From positions 29,402 to 93,401 of the forward strand of contig JAVBMQ010000070.1 of NCBI GenBank assembly GCA_031552335.1: 64,000 nucleotides of DNA, written 5' to 3'. This stretch comes from JAISFI01 sp031552335 (GTDB taxonomy: Bacteria > Bacteroidota > Bacteroidia > Bacteroidales > Azobacteroidaceae). The notes beneath the pieces are model-generated. The model was not told the origin of the DNA. It did not search any database and saw only the letters and a list, made by a program, of their open reading frames with translations. Within the stretch, counting starts at the first letter, position 1. Every line of letters begins with the position of its first letter. The translations under genes and the position numbers were made by a program. Positions 16,832-26,211 of the stretch are shown piece by piece.

Positions 16832-18106
16832 TTATTTCATTCTTAATGTCACAGCATTTTTGTGAGCATCCAACTCTTCATTTTGAGCCATGATTTCAAT
16901 AACCGGACCTATCGTTTGTATTCCTTGTTTAGAAATTTCCTGGAAAGTAATTTTTTTAACAAAACTATCCAGATTGACCCCATTATACATTTTGGCATAA
17001 CCATTTGTCGGCAAAGTATGATTTGTACCCGAAGCATAATCGCCTGCACTTTCAGGAGTATAACTTCCCAGAAATACCGAACCGGCATTGATTATTTTTT
17101 CTGATAGCAATGCATAGTCTACCGTTTCGATAATCAAATGTTCAGGAGCATAAGCATTGGTAAAATCAACGATTTCATCGTGATCTTTGAATAAAATGAT
17201 CCGGCTGTTTTCCAGAGATTTAGCAGCCAACTCCTTGCGGGATAGATTTGCTAACTGACGTTCTACCTCTTCTATAACCTGCTTGGCGAAAACTTCAGAA
17301 GAAGTCGTTAAAACAGCCTGACTATCAGCACCATGTTCAGCCTGAGACAATAAATCCGAAGCAACAAAAGCAGGATTTGAAGTATCGTCTGCAATCACCT
17401 GCACTTCCGAAGGACCAGCAGGCATATCTATGGCCACATCTCTCAATCCGACCAACTGCTTAGCAGCCATAACATACTGATTACCTGGACCAAATATCTT
17501 ATAAACTTTAGGAACACTTTCCGTTCCGTAAGCCATGGAAGCAATAGCCTGAACTCCACCAACCTTGAATATTTTATTAACGCCCGCTTCTTTAGCAGCA
17601 AATAAGATAGCAGGGTGTATCTTTCCTTCTGCATTAGGAGGTGAACAAAGAACAATCTCCGAACATCCCGCAATCTTTGCCGGAACAGCAAGCATCAGTA
17701 CCGTAGAAAACAAAGGAGCTGTCCCACCCGGAACATATAAACCTACTTTTTCAATGGGAACCGCCTTTTGCCAGCAAAGCACACCCGGCATCGTTTTGAT
17801 TTTTTTAGATACAAAACGCTGAGAAACGTGAAACATTTCAATATTCCTCATAGCCACGCGAATCGCAGACTTCAGGTCTTTGGAAATCTGTTGTTCCGCA
17901 TCTCTGATTTCTTCTTCAGAAACCTGCAAAGAAGATAAAGTAACTTTATCGAATTGAGCCCCATATTCCAGAACAGCCTCATCTCCACGCTCCCGGACAT
18001 CATCCAGAATCGTTTTCACTCTACTCAACAAAGATGAATGATCTATCAGCGGACGAGATATCAATTTCCGCCACTCATCTTTCTGCGGATATTTAATGAC
18101 TTGCAT
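16832..18106 (-). CDS. hisD: Histidinol dehydrogenase
   Basis: Zinc enzyme that oxidises histidinol to histidine in two NAD-dependent steps. The 424-residue protein contains VPGGTAPLFSTVLM, KVGGVQAIASMAYGT, GPGNQYV, PAGPSEVQVIAD, SQAEHGADSQ with metal ligands, APEHL and GDYASGTNHTLPT. Full length. It starts three bases after hisG. Confidence 0.98.
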   Translation of the reverse strand: MQVIKYPQKDEWRKLISRPLIDHSSLLSRVKTILDDVRERGDEAVLEYGAQFDKVTLSSLQVSEEEIRDAEQQISKDLKSAIRVAMRNIEMFHVSQRFVSKKIKTMPGVLCWQKAVPIEKVGLYVPGGTAPLFSTVLMLAVPAKIAGCSEIVLCSPPNAEGKIHPAILFAAKEAGVNKIFKVGGVQAIASMAYGTESVPKVYKIFGPGNQYVMAAKQLVGLRDVAIDMPAGPSEVQVIADDTSNPAFVASDLLSQAEHGADSQAVLTTSSEVFAKQVIEEVERQLANLSRKELAAKSLENSRIILFKDHDEIVDFTNAYAPEHLIIETVDYALLSEKIINAGSVFLGSYTPESAGDYASGTNHTLPTNGYAKMYNGVNLDSFVKKITFQEISKQGIQTIGPVIEIMAQNEELDAHKNAVTLRMK

Positions 18107-18109
18107 AAT

Positions 18110-18961
18110 TTATAATATCATTTTTTCAATCGGAACAACCAGAATACCTTCTGCGCCCAAAGCTTTCAATTTGCCAATCACTTCCCAAAACTGTTTTTCA
18201 CTGATCACAGAATGAACGGAACTCCAGCCTTCTTCAGCCAATGGCATAACTGTCGGACTCTTCATACCGGGAAGTATATCCGAAACCTCCTTCAACTTGC
18301 TATTGGGAACATTCAACAAAATATATTTTTTATCCTCAGCAGTCTGCACGGCATCGATCCTGAAAATCAGTTCTTCGAGAATTTCCTGTTTCTCCTTATT
18401 CAAATGATTATGGCCGATCAACAATGCTTCCGATTGCATAAGCACTTCCACCTCTTTCAGATGGTTACTGACAAGTGTACTTCCGGAACTCACAATATCA
18501 AAGATAGCATCTGCCAATCCGATTCCGGGGGCTATTTCTACAGAACCGCTAATCACATGAATTTCCGATTTAATCGCATTTTTCTGTAAAAACGCTTTCA
18601 GAATATGAGGATAAGAAGTAGCAATTTTCTTTCCGGCAAACCAATTCAACCCATGATATTCTTCATCCTTGGGAATAGCCAGGGAAAGACGACATTTACT
18701 AAACCCCAATCGTTTGATAATATTGGCATCTTCATTTTTTTCTACATATTCATTTTCACCGACAATACCCACATCAGCTATTCCGGTAGCTACCGATTGC
18801 GGAATATCATCATCCCGAAGAAATAGGAGTTCCACCGGAAATGTTTTGGATTGAACCAATAAACTTCTTTTTCCGGGAGAGAGTTTCACCCCTGCTTCTC
18901 CCAACAATTCCATTGTCTCCTCAAATAAACGGCCTTTGGCCTGAACTGCAATTCTTAACAT
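18110..18961 (-). CDS. hisG: ATP phosphoribosyltransferase, long form
   Basis: First enzyme of histidine synthesis, joining ATP and PRPP. The 283-residue length and the C-terminal extension (about residues 208-283, DKKYILLNVPNSKLKEV to AEGILVVPIEKMIL) identify the long homohexameric form with an ACT-like regulatory domain that senses histidine. The catalytic part has GIADVGIVGENEY and the PRPP loop ISGSVEIAPGIGLADAIFDIVSSG. It is the first structural gene of the operon, 16 bases beyond the terminator of a histidine attenuator. Confidence 0.97.
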   Translation of the reverse strand: MLRIAVQAKGRLFEETMELLGEAGVKLSPGKRSLLVQSKTFPVELLFLRDDDIPQSVATGIADVGIVGENEYVEKNEDANIIKRLGFSKCRLSLAIPKDEEYHGLNWFAGKKIATSYPHILKAFLQKNAIKSEIHVISGSVEIAPGIGLADAIFDIVSSGSTLVSNHLKEVEVLMQSEALLIGHNHLNKEKQEILEELIFRIDAVQTAEDKKYILLNVPNSKLKEVSDILPGMKSPTVMPLAEEGWSSVHSVISEKQFWEVIGKLKALGAEGILVVPIEKMIL

Positions 18962-18976
18962 AAACTGATTATTAAT

Positions 18977-19005
18977 AAAAAAGGCTCACCTTTTCCGGCA
19001 AGCCT
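18977..19005 (-). terminator. Attenuator terminator of the his operon
   Basis: On the minus strand, AGGCTTGCC pairs with GGTGAGCCT (9 bp with two G-U pairs, loop GGAAAA) and is followed directly by TTTTTT. It lies between the leader peptide and hisG. Upstream, GGTGGGC (19034-19040) can pair either with the leader-peptide segment ACCACC (19063-19068) or with GCTTGCC of the terminator, giving the 1:2, 2:3 and 3:4 pairings of a classical attenuator. Confidence 0.85.
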
Positions 19006-19045
19006 CATATATGTTTTAACTATAAATACCAATGCCCACCGAAAA

Positions 19046-19087
19046 TTATTCGCTGTAATGATGGTGGTTATGTAAATTTGTTATCAT
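19046..19087 (-). CDS. hisL: His operon leader peptide
   Basis: A 13-codon reading frame encodes MITNLHNHHHYSE, with four His codons (CAT, CAC, CAT, CAT) in positions 6-10. It sits between a promoter box and an intrinsic terminator upstream of hisG. By analogy with enterobacterial his leaders, a ribosome stalled at the His codons for lack of charged tRNA-His would cover the region that otherwise sequesters the anti-terminator. The peptide itself is presumably not functional after synthesis. Confidence 0.88.
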   Translation of the reverse strand: MITNLHNHHHYSE

Positions 19088-19105
19088 TCTTACTATTTTA
19101 CCGTA

Positions 19106-19113
19106 CAAAGGTA
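19106..19113 (-). promoter_or_regulatory. -7 promoter box of the his operon
   Basis: TACCTTTG on the minus strand, 18 bases before the leader-peptide start. A TTTG about 18 bases upstream (19132-19135) could be the -33 element; it lies inside the last codons of lipB, so the his promoter overlaps the end of that gene. Confidence 0.65.
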
Positions 19114-19124
19114 CGAAAATTTGT

Positions 19125-19793
19125 TTACTTACAAAACAATTCAATGAATATTTGATATAATTTTTCTTTCACTTCCTGCATATTAACCTCCCTTCCTAAT
19201 TCTTTTTGTAAAGAAGTGACCCCTTTGTCTACAAATCCGCAGGGATTAATCAAATGAAAGTATTCCAGATCCGTATTGACATTTAATGCAAATCCATGCA
19301 TAGTCACATAATGGCTGCTACGAACCCCAATCGCACAAATTTTCCTTGTTAACTGAGGATGACCTGTATCTAACCAAACACCGGTAGCACCCTCCAAACG
19401 TCCGGACCTAATTCCATAAGAAGCCAATAACAGAATAACAGCCTCTTCCATCCTGATGATGTATTCTTTAAGTCCCAACCCCATGCTATCTAAATCAAAA
19501 ATAGGATAGCCAACCAATTGTCCGGGACCATGAAAAGTAACATCACCTCCCCTGTCGACCATGAAAAGTGCCACTCCTTTCTCTGCAAGTACATCTTCCG
19601 GAAATAACAGATTCATCATTTTCCCGCTTTTCCCAACAGTAATCACAGGAGGATGTTCACAAAACACCAAAGTATTTTTTCCCGATTGATTCGATAATTT
19701 CAAACGAATAGCCTCTTCAAACAATTCCTTTTGCCGATCAAAAGCATCAGCATAAGATATGAGTCCCCAATCCGAGAAATTTAAGCTCTCCAT
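19125..19793 (-). CDS. lipB: Octanoyl-[acyl carrier protein]:protein N-octanoyltransferase
   Basis: Transfers octanoyl groups from acyl carrier protein to lipoyl domains. The 222-residue protein has RGGDVTFHGPGQLVGYPIF (about residues 74-92), GATGVWLD, KICAIGVRSSHYVTMHGFALNV with the catalytic lysine, and NPCGFVDKGVTSL with the catalytic cysteine. Its start overlaps the end of mtgA by 13 bases, so the two are translationally coupled. Confidence 0.97.
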   Translation of the reverse strand: MESLNFSDWGLISYADAFDRQKELFEEAIRLKLSNQSGKNTLVFCEHPPVITVGKSGKMMNLLFPEDVLAEKGVALFMVDRGGDVTFHGPGQLVGYPIFDLDSMGLGLKEYIIRMEEAVILLLASYGIRSGRLEGATGVWLDTGHPQLTRKICAIGVRSSHYVTMHGFALNVNTDLEYFHLINPCGFVDKGVTSLQKELGREVNMQEVKEKLYQIFIELFCK

Positions 19794-20533
19794 TTTTTTC
19801 TTTTCTTAGCAGATGGAGGAGGATCCGGTCTATCCTTCACGTCTTTTCCGAAGTTAACCTTCATGATTTTATCCATCAAAGTCATAATTTTAGCCTGTCG
19901 CCGCAACAGATAAGGAGAAGGGCGGGCTGAATTGTACTGTAACGGATTGGGCAAAGAGGCAGCAATCAAGGCAGCTTCGGATTTTGTCAACCGTAATGCA
20001 TTTTTTCTGAAGTTAGACTGAGCAACAGCCTCTGCACCATATATTCCATCACCCATTTCCACTGAATTGAGATAAACCTCCATAATCCGTTCTTTACCCC
20101 AGGTAAATTCTATCAAAACAGTAAAATACACCTCTAATCCTTTACGAAAATAAGAACGTCCGGGCCATAAAAACACATTTTTGGCTGTTTGTTGGGATAT
20201 CGTACTGGCTCCCCTCAGTTTTTTTCCTTTCTGAGCATCTTTCTGAGCAATCTCTATCTGATCAAAATCAAAACCATTGTGTATCAGGAATAAATTATCT
20301 TCCGATGCCACAACAGCCTGTACTAATTGCTGGGAAATCTTATCCATTGGCACCCACTTATGTTTCAATTTAACAGGTCTCCCATCTACCTTCTGTTCAT
20401 ACATACGAATAAACATCAATGGAGTATAATATACCGGAACAAAGCGATATAGCACCACCATCAACAAGCTTAATATAAACAAAGAAAGGATGATATTTCT
20501 CGTCCATACGAGAATTTTCCGGATGAATTTCAT
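19781..20533 (-). CDS. mtgA: Monofunctional biosynthetic peptidoglycan transglycosylase
   Basis: Membrane-anchored glycosyltransferase (family GT51) that polymerises lipid II glycans. One N-terminal membrane helix (about residues 10-32) is followed by the GT51 domain: VVASEDNLFLIHNGFD with the catalytic Glu, GASTISQQTAKNVFLW, KERIMEVYLNSVEMG and GIYGAEA. There is no transpeptidase domain. The C-terminal tail is short and basic (PPPSAKKRKKWRA). First gene of a pair with lipB. Confidence 0.95.
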   Translation of the reverse strand: MKFIRKILVWTRNIILSLFILSLLMVVLYRFVPVYYTPLMFIRMYEQKVDGRPVKLKHKWVPMDKISQQLVQAVVASEDNLFLIHNGFDFDQIEIAQKDAQKGKKLRGASTISQQTAKNVFLWPGRSYFRKGLEVYFTVLIEFTWGKERIMEVYLNSVEMGDGIYGAEAVAQSNFRKNALRLTKSEAALIAASLPNPLQYNSARPSPYLLRRQAKIMTLMDKIMKVNFGKDVKDRPDPPPSAKKRKKWRA

Positions 20534-20584
20534 TTGTTCGAATACAAATCTTAATGACAGACAGCAAAAGTAATGCTTTTTTAT

Positions 20585-20623
20585 TCAAAAAAAAAGACAA
20601 CCCTCCGGGAGAGTTGTCTTTTT
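20585..20623 (-). terminator. Rho-independent terminator of the OmpA-like gene
   Basis: AAAAAGACAAC and GTTGTCTTTTT form a strong hairpin around CTCCGGGAG, followed on the minus strand by a run of T residues. It lies 24 bases after the stop of the OmpA-like gene. Confidence 0.9.
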
Positions 20624-20646
20624 CATATTTATTTAGAAACAGTTTT

Positions 20647-21327
20647 TTATTTCAAAGTTCCGGCTTCAGCTTCTTTAACCATTTTTGCATTCGGTAAAAT
20701 ATAAACTTCTACGCGACGGTTTTGAGATTGTCCTGCTTTTGTACTGTTATCAGCAACCGGTTCTTTAGAACCGTGTCCTTCAGAAGTCAGACGAGCAGAA
20801 CTAACAGATTGGCTGGTCAAATAGCTTTTCACAGCATCAGCACGTTGTTGAGACAAAGGATTGTTAACTGCATCTGAACCTGTACTGTCAGTATGTCCTA
20901 CAATCTGTACATCAGTATCAGGATTTGCCTGAAGACTGGCAGCAAATTGAGACAAAGAAGTTTTAGAAGCAGCGCTCAAATCAGCTTTACCTGTAGCAAA
21001 CAAAATTCCTGATTCAAAAGTAACTTTAATAGCTTGTCCGTCGTTGATAGACTCAACCTTAGCATTATTGATTTTTTCCAATTCTGCTTTTTGCTTATCC
21101 ATTTTGTTTCCGATCAAAGCTCCGGCAGCGCCACCAGTAACAGCACCAATACCAGCACCAATAGCAGCACCTTTACCACCACCGATCAATGCACCGATAC
21201 CAGCACCCACAGCTGCACCTGCACCTGCACCAATACCAGTACCTTTAGCTGTATTACTGGCATTACAGGCAGAAAATAAAATTACCACAGAAAGCATTAA
21301 TGCTCCTAATAGATTTAAATTTTTCAT
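20647..21327 (-). CDS. OmpA-family lipoprotein with glycine-zipper segment
   Basis: A 226-residue predicted lipoprotein (lipobox VVILFSAC at about residue 21). Residues about 28-75 form a glycine-zipper segment (repeated GAGIGA/GGGKGAAIGAG), which may insert in the outer membrane. Residues about 100-215 form an OmpA-like peptidoglycan-binding domain (FATGKADLS, VQIVGHTDSTGS, NPLSQQRADAVKSYL, NRRVEVYI). It likely ties the outer membrane to peptidoglycan. It has its own strong terminator. Confidence 0.92.
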   Translation of the reverse strand: MKNLNLLGALMLSVVILFSACNASNTAKGTGIGAGAGAAVGAGIGALIGGGKGAAIGAGIGAVTGGAAGALIGNKMDKQKAELEKINNAKVESINDGQAIKVTFESGILFATGKADLSAASKTSLSQFAASLQANPDTDVQIVGHTDSTGSDAVNNPLSQQRADAVKSYLTSQSVSSARLTSEGHGSKEPVADNSTKAGQSQNRRVEVYILPNAKMVKEAEAGTLK

Positions 21328-21375
21328 TTTGAATTAAGTTTTTTTAGAATTATAAATTATTTATCGATAACTTCT

Positions 21376-21705
21376 TCAATCAAACAGATCAATGGAATCA
21401 CAATACGCCAATTCTCCCTGAACGATAAAAGAAATTTCATCCGCTTCAAATTTTCCTATATTGTCTTTTTTTGCTTGTTTAATTACAAATCCAATCAATT
21501 CATCTTCATCGATTTCGATTTCTTTTTCTTCCGGTACGGTTTCATCGAGAAATCCTTTATCTTCATAAAATTCATAGATGAGATCTACAATGTAATTCAA
21601 ATCATCGTCGCTGAACTTAGTCTTCAGTTCTTGTGGAAGATAATTGCGAATAAACGCAATTGACTTGTCCTCATCATAAATGAAATCCTCGGTAGCCTGA
21701 CTCAT
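21376..21705 (-). CDS. Conserved-looking small acidic protein of unknown function
   Basis: A 109-residue, strongly acidic protein (MSQATEDFIYDEDKSIAF; EIEIDEDELIGFVIKQ) that I cannot assign to a named family. It has no signal peptide or membrane segment, and its predicted helices are short and amphipathic. Base and codon use match the neighbours, and it fills a space with its own start between clpB and the OmpA-like gene, so it is probably real. A regulatory or adaptor role would be a guess. Confidence 0.75.
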   Translation of the reverse strand: MSQATEDFIYDEDKSIAFIRNYLPQELKTKFSDDDLNYIVDLIYEFYEDKGFLDETVPEEKEIEIDEDELIGFVIKQAKKDNIGKFEADEISFIVQGELAYCDSIDLFD

Positions 21706-21738
21706 ACTTTTTTTCGTTAAATTTGGGTGTAAAGATAA

Positions 21739-24330
21739 TTATTCATTTTTAAATATCAAATTATCTGAAATAAAATCAATACTTATCGGGGCATTCCGAT
21801 TGATATTCTGCGATAATATTTCTTTCGAAAGTCTGTTTAATACATATTTTTGTATCACCCGTTTAACAGGACGGGCTCCAAACTGGGGATCATATCCCTC
21901 TTCAGCAATAAAACCAACAGCAGCATCTGTAAATTCCAGCCGGATACCATTTTCTTTCAGCATTTTTTGAATACCATTCAATTGAATTTGTACAATTTCC
22001 CGGATTTCCGTTTCGTCCAATGGCGTAAACATAATGATTTCATCGATACGATTCAAAAATTCAGGACGAATGGTTTGTTTCAATAAATCTAATACCTCAT
22101 TTTTGGTTTTTTCTACCACCTCTTCCCTATTGGCCGGATTGATTTTTTCAAATCTTTCCCGGATAAGAGAAGAACCTATATTAGAGGTCATAATAATAAT
22201 GGTATTTTTGAAATTCACTACACGACCTTTATTATCCGTCAACCGCCCATCGTCCAGTACCTGCAACAAAACATTGAAAACATCAGGATGTGCTTTTTCG
22301 ATTTCATCGAATAAAACAACAGAATATGGCTTCCGACGGATGGCCTCCGTAAGTTGTCCGCCTTCCTCATAACCTACATATCCCGGAGGAGAACCAATCA
22401 AACGTGTTACACTGAATTTTTCCTGGTACTCACTCATATCGATACGCGTCATCATATTTTCGTCGTCGAACAAATATTCCGCTAAAGCTTTAGCCAATTC
22501 GGTCTTTCCCACACCTGTTGTTCCCAGGAAAATAAACGAACCTATCGGACGTTTCGGATCCTGTAAACCGGCGCGGCTTCTCCTGATAGCATCAGAAACA
22601 GCAGCAATTGCCTCATCCTGCCCGACCACTCTTGTATGCAATTCTTCTTCCAGATGTAACAATTTTTCCGTTTCGCTCTGCATCATTTTTCCAACAGGAA
22701 TTCCTGTCCATTTCGAAACAATTTCAGCAATATCATCTGCATCCACTTCTTCCTTGATAATAGCATTTCCGCCTTGCATCTGGTGTAATTCCGTATTGAA
22801 TTTTTCTATTTCTTCTTCTTTCGCTTTGAGTTTTCCATACCGGATTTCCGCTACTTTACCAAATTCGCCTTCCCTTTCAGCCTTATCTGCCTGAAATTTA
22901 AGATCCTCAATATCAATTTTATTTTGTTGAATCCGGTTGATCAATGCTTTTTCCGATTGCCATTTAGCTTTCAATTTAGATTCCTCTTCCTTTAAATCAG
23001 CGATTTCCTTATTCAAAAATTCCAACTTAGCCTGGTTATCTTCACGTTTGATGGCCTCCCGTTCAATTTCCAGTTGTGTAATCCGCCGGGTGGTCTCATC
23101 CAAAGCTTCAGGAACCGAATCCACCTGCAAACGCAAACGGGCGGCTGCTTCATCCATTAAATCGATGGCTTTATCAGGCAGGAAACGATCTGTGATATAA
23201 CGACTTGACAACTGAACGGCAGCAATAATTGCATCATCTTTGATTCTGATTTTATGATGATTTTCATACTTTTCTTTCAAACCACGGAGGATAGAAACCG
23301 TGTCTGTTTCTGAAGGTTCGTTGACCATTACAATCTGGAAACGGCGTTCCAAGGCCTTATCTTTTTCAAAATATTTTTGATATTCATCCAGTGTAGTAGC
23401 ACCAATGGAACGTAATTCTCCCCGAGCCAAAGCCGGTTTCAGGATATTGGCGGCATCCATAGCCCCTTCTCCTTTCCCTGCTCCCACCAATGTATGGATT
23501 TCGTCGATGAAAAGGATAATTTCACCATCCGACTGAATGACCTCATTGACTACGGATTTCAATCGTTCTTCAAATTCACCTTTATACTTCGCTCCTGCAA
23601 TCAAGGCCCCCATATCCAAAGAAAATATCTGTTTGGATTTGAGATTTTCAGGTACATCTTTCCTGACAATCCTATGTGCAAGTCCTTCGGCAATAGCAGT
23701 TTTACCCGTTCCTGGTTCGCCGATCAATATCGGATTGTTTTTGGTTCGCCGACTCAAGATCTGCAATACCCTGCGAATTTCCTCATCCCTTCCGATTACC
23801 GGATCTAATTTACCGGAGCGTGCACGTTCATTCAGATTGATTGCATATTTTGAGAGAGCCTGATAGGTCTCTTCCGCCGATTGAGATGTTACTTTATTTC
23901 CATTACGAAGTTCATTGATGGCAGCCTGTAAATCTTTTTCGGTAACTCCGGCATCTTTCATCATAGACGACACTGTACTCTTCTCTGAGAATAAACCAAG
24001 AATAATATGTTCGATCGAAACATACTGATCGCCCATTTTACTGCTATAGTCTATTGCCTTCTGTAAAACAGCGTTTGATTCCCTGCTCAAATACGGCTCC
24101 CCTCCCGAAACTTTCGGAAACGAAGCAATTTCCTTATCTAAGACAGCATTGAATTGTTGAACATTCGCTCCTATTTTCTGAAAAATGAAATTGACAATAC
24201 TTTCTCCAGTCAACAACACAGCTTTCATCAAATGAGCAGGTTCAATAGACTGCTGATTATTGTTATTCGTGAGCTCAATAGCTTTTTGAACAACTTCTTG
24301 CGCTTTAATTGTAAAATTGTTGAATGTCAT
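21739..24330 (-). CDS. clpB: ATP-dependent disaggregase ClpB
   Basis: Hsp100 disaggregase that works with DnaK to rescue aggregated protein. The 863-residue protein has the Clp_N double repeat (1-145), AAA-1 with Walker A GEPGTGKTAIAEG (about 203-215) and the LFIDEIHTLVGAG motif, the coiled-coil middle domain (about 405-525, rich in Glu/Lys), AAA-2 with GTTGVGKTELAKA (about 605) and a C-terminal D2-small domain. All sensor and arginine-finger motifs appear intact. Single gene; no CIRCE element was seen upstream. Confidence 0.98.
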   Translation of the reverse strand: MTFNNFTIKAQEVVQKAIELTNNNNQQSIEPAHLMKAVLLTGESIVNFIFQKIGANVQQFNAVLDKEIASFPKVSGGEPYLSRESNAVLQKAIDYSSKMGDQYVSIEHIILGLFSEKSTVSSMMKDAGVTEKDLQAAINELRNGNKVTSQSAEETYQALSKYAINLNERARSGKLDPVIGRDEEIRRVLQILSRRTKNNPILIGEPGTGKTAIAEGLAHRIVRKDVPENLKSKQIFSLDMGALIAGAKYKGEFEERLKSVVNEVIQSDGEIILFIDEIHTLVGAGKGEGAMDAANILKPALARGELRSIGATTLDEYQKYFEKDKALERRFQIVMVNEPSETDTVSILRGLKEKYENHHKIRIKDDAIIAAVQLSSRYITDRFLPDKAIDLMDEAAARLRLQVDSVPEALDETTRRITQLEIEREAIKREDNQAKLEFLNKEIADLKEEESKLKAKWQSEKALINRIQQNKIDIEDLKFQADKAEREGEFGKVAEIRYGKLKAKEEEIEKFNTELHQMQGGNAIIKEEVDADDIAEIVSKWTGIPVGKMMQSETEKLLHLEEELHTRVVGQDEAIAAVSDAIRRSRAGLQDPKRPIGSFIFLGTTGVGKTELAKALAEYLFDDENMMTRIDMSEYQEKFSVTRLIGSPPGYVGYEEGGQLTEAIRRKPYSVVLFDEIEKAHPDVFNVLLQVLDDGRLTDNKGRVVNFKNTIIIMTSNIGSSLIRERFEKINPANREEVVEKTKNEVLDLLKQTIRPEFLNRIDEIIMFTPLDETEIREIVQIQLNGIQKMLKENGIRLEFTDAAVGFIAEEGYDPQFGARPVKRVIQKYVLNRLSKEILSQNINRNAPISIDFISDNLIFKNE

Positions 24331-24415
24331 AAACGTTTTTTTTAGTTTCTGATAAAAAAAACGTCAAAGGCCTTGCCAATGTTCAAAAAGGATAAAAAAA
24401 TGACAGAATGTCAGA

Positions 24416-26080
24416 TCATTCTTCCGGAGCAGGCTGGTACATATAGCGTTTCAGGCTTCTTTTGGGAGTCTTTTCAAATTCTTCCTGGTGGATTTTAAAC
24501 TTGGATATCTGACTATATGACGGAAGTTCATGGTTCAATACCGAGATATTTTGCTCCATCATCTGTTCTACCTGCGGATGATTGATTTCTTCCTTATCAA
24601 TCAGTTCCCAATCCGGGTAAATCAGGGCAATCAAACGATCTCCCTGTTGTACAATCAGTGATTCAGACACATAAGGCATATTATTCAGCTTGTCTTCTAT
24701 TTCTTCAGGATAGATATTCTGACCGGAAGGTCCCAGGATCATTGTTTTACTCCTTCCTTTAATATACAGGAAACCATCGGCATCCATAATCCCCAGGTCA
24801 CCGGTATTCATCCAGCCATCTTTCAGGAATATTTCAGCAGTAGCTTCTTCGTTCTTATAGTATCCAAGCATTACATTATCACCTCTCACATGTATTTCGC
24901 CCACCACATGCTCCGGATCGGAAGATTCGATACGAATTTCCATGCGATCGACTGCCCGTCCGCAAGACCCTTGTTTGAATGTATCCCATTGTTCATATGA
25001 AACCAAAGGTCCACACTCCGTCATTCCATAACCAACTGTGTATCTGAAATTTATCGACCTCAAAAAAGTCTCCACATCCTTATTCAATGCAGCACCTCCG
25101 ATAACCACCTGTGAAAATTTTTCTCCGAAAGACTTCTCCAGTTTATCCTTTACCACCTCCAGAACCTTGGAATCAACATAAGGAATCTTCAGCAGAAACT
25201 TCATCAACGGTTTTTCTAATTCCGGGAAAATTTTATTTTTCACAATTTTCTCTATAATCAACGGTACAGCTAATATAAGAGTAGGTTTGATGGTTGTGAA
25301 AGCGTCTGCAATGATTTTGGGAGACGGATGACGAGTCAGGAAATGCACATGATTTCCTTTGGATACAGAATTTAATATTTCAATAGCCAAACCATACATA
25401 TGAGCCATAGGAAGCATACATACAATATTATCTCCCGGCCGGATAAATGTTAATTTATCATTGGCAAACTTGGTATTGGACCACAAACTCCGATAAGGAA
25501 TCATTACTCCCTTTGAGAAAGATGTTGTACCCGATGTGTAACTTAAAACAGCTAATTCATCAGGCTTTTCGATATGATATTTTATATCCTGTTTGGTAAA
25601 CTCCTTTGGATATTTCTGCCCGAAAAGCAAATTCAGGTTATCCTTTGTTTTAACCAGAGACTTTGCTTTACATTTCAATAAATTAAAATCATTTAAACAA
25701 AAAATAGCCTGTAAATCGGGCATTTTATATTCATTCAGATTTTCAAGGATACTTCTTCCTCCAAATAGAATTTTTGCTTCCGAATGATTGACAATATGAT
25801 GAATATTATCAGGTTTAAATTCATGAAGAATAGGAACAGCTACAGCTCCATAAGAAAGAATACCGAAAAAAGTCATGGCCCAGTTGGAGGAATTCCGGCC
25901 AACCAATGCGATTTTATCTCCTTTCTTTACGCCTGCACCATCGAGCAAAATATGTATTTTCTCTATTTTCTCTGCAAAATCCTTATAATTATAAGTAGCT
26001 CCATTATAATCGGAAAAAACCGGCAGTTCCCAATACTGCTTGATAGCATTTTCTATTAATTCTAAGAAACGTCCATTCAT
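24416..26080 (-). CDS. AMP-dependent acyl-CoA synthetase/ligase
   Basis: ANL-superfamily adenylating enzyme of 554 residues, most like long-chain fatty-acid CoA ligases. Motifs are the P-loop YTSGTTSFSKGVMIP (about 185), GYGMTECGPLVSYE, GWMNTGDLGIMDADGFLYIKGR and the C-terminal catalytic lysine region KTPKRSLKRYMY. It has no signal peptide, and the acyl substrate cannot be read from sequence. It lies downstream of a separate gap and is not clearly in an operon with clpB. Confidence 0.88.
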   Translation of the reverse strand: MNGRFLELIENAIKQYWELPVFSDYNGATYNYKDFAEKIEKIHILLDGAGVKKGDKIALVGRNSSNWAMTFFGILSYGAVAVPILHEFKPDNIHHIVNHSEAKILFGGRSILENLNEYKMPDLQAIFCLNDFNLLKCKAKSLVKTKDNLNLLFGQKYPKEFTKQDIKYHIEKPDELAVLSYTSGTTSFSKGVMIPYRSLWSNTKFANDKLTFIRPGDNIVCMLPMAHMYGLAIEILNSVSKGNHVHFLTRHPSPKIIADAFTTIKPTLILAVPLIIEKIVKNKIFPELEKPLMKFLLKIPYVDSKVLEVVKDKLEKSFGEKFSQVVIGGAALNKDVETFLRSINFRYTVGYGMTECGPLVSYEQWDTFKQGSCGRAVDRMEIRIESSDPEHVVGEIHVRGDNVMLGYYKNEEATAEIFLKDGWMNTGDLGIMDADGFLYIKGRSKTMILGPSGQNIYPEEIEDKLNNMPYVSESLIVQQGDRLIALIYPDWELIDKEEINHPQVEQMMEQNISVLNHELPSYSQISKFKIHQEEFEKTPKRSLKRYMYQPAPEE

Positions 26081-26211
26081 AAATTATAGTGTTTAGTTTC
26101 ACAAAAGTAAGTTTTTATCATTGAAATCCGAAATCTTTAGAAATAAATTTTTAATTTTGAAGCTAAATAATCATTTTATGATTCTTTTGATTGGTAATTA
26201 TTTGATTAATA

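Noticed and set aside
21034..21337. Pro/Ala/Thr-rich open frames on the plus strand opposite the OmpA-like gene
   Set aside because: They are the complement of the glycine-zipper codons and have no start context or family match.
24331..24415. TGGCAAGGCCTTTGA before clpB resembling a sigma-54 -24/-12 promoter
   Set aside because: The spacing is right, but the highly conserved -12 GC is GA and clpB is not expected to be sigma-54 dependent; the same bases may be a weak CCTTTG-type housekeeping box.
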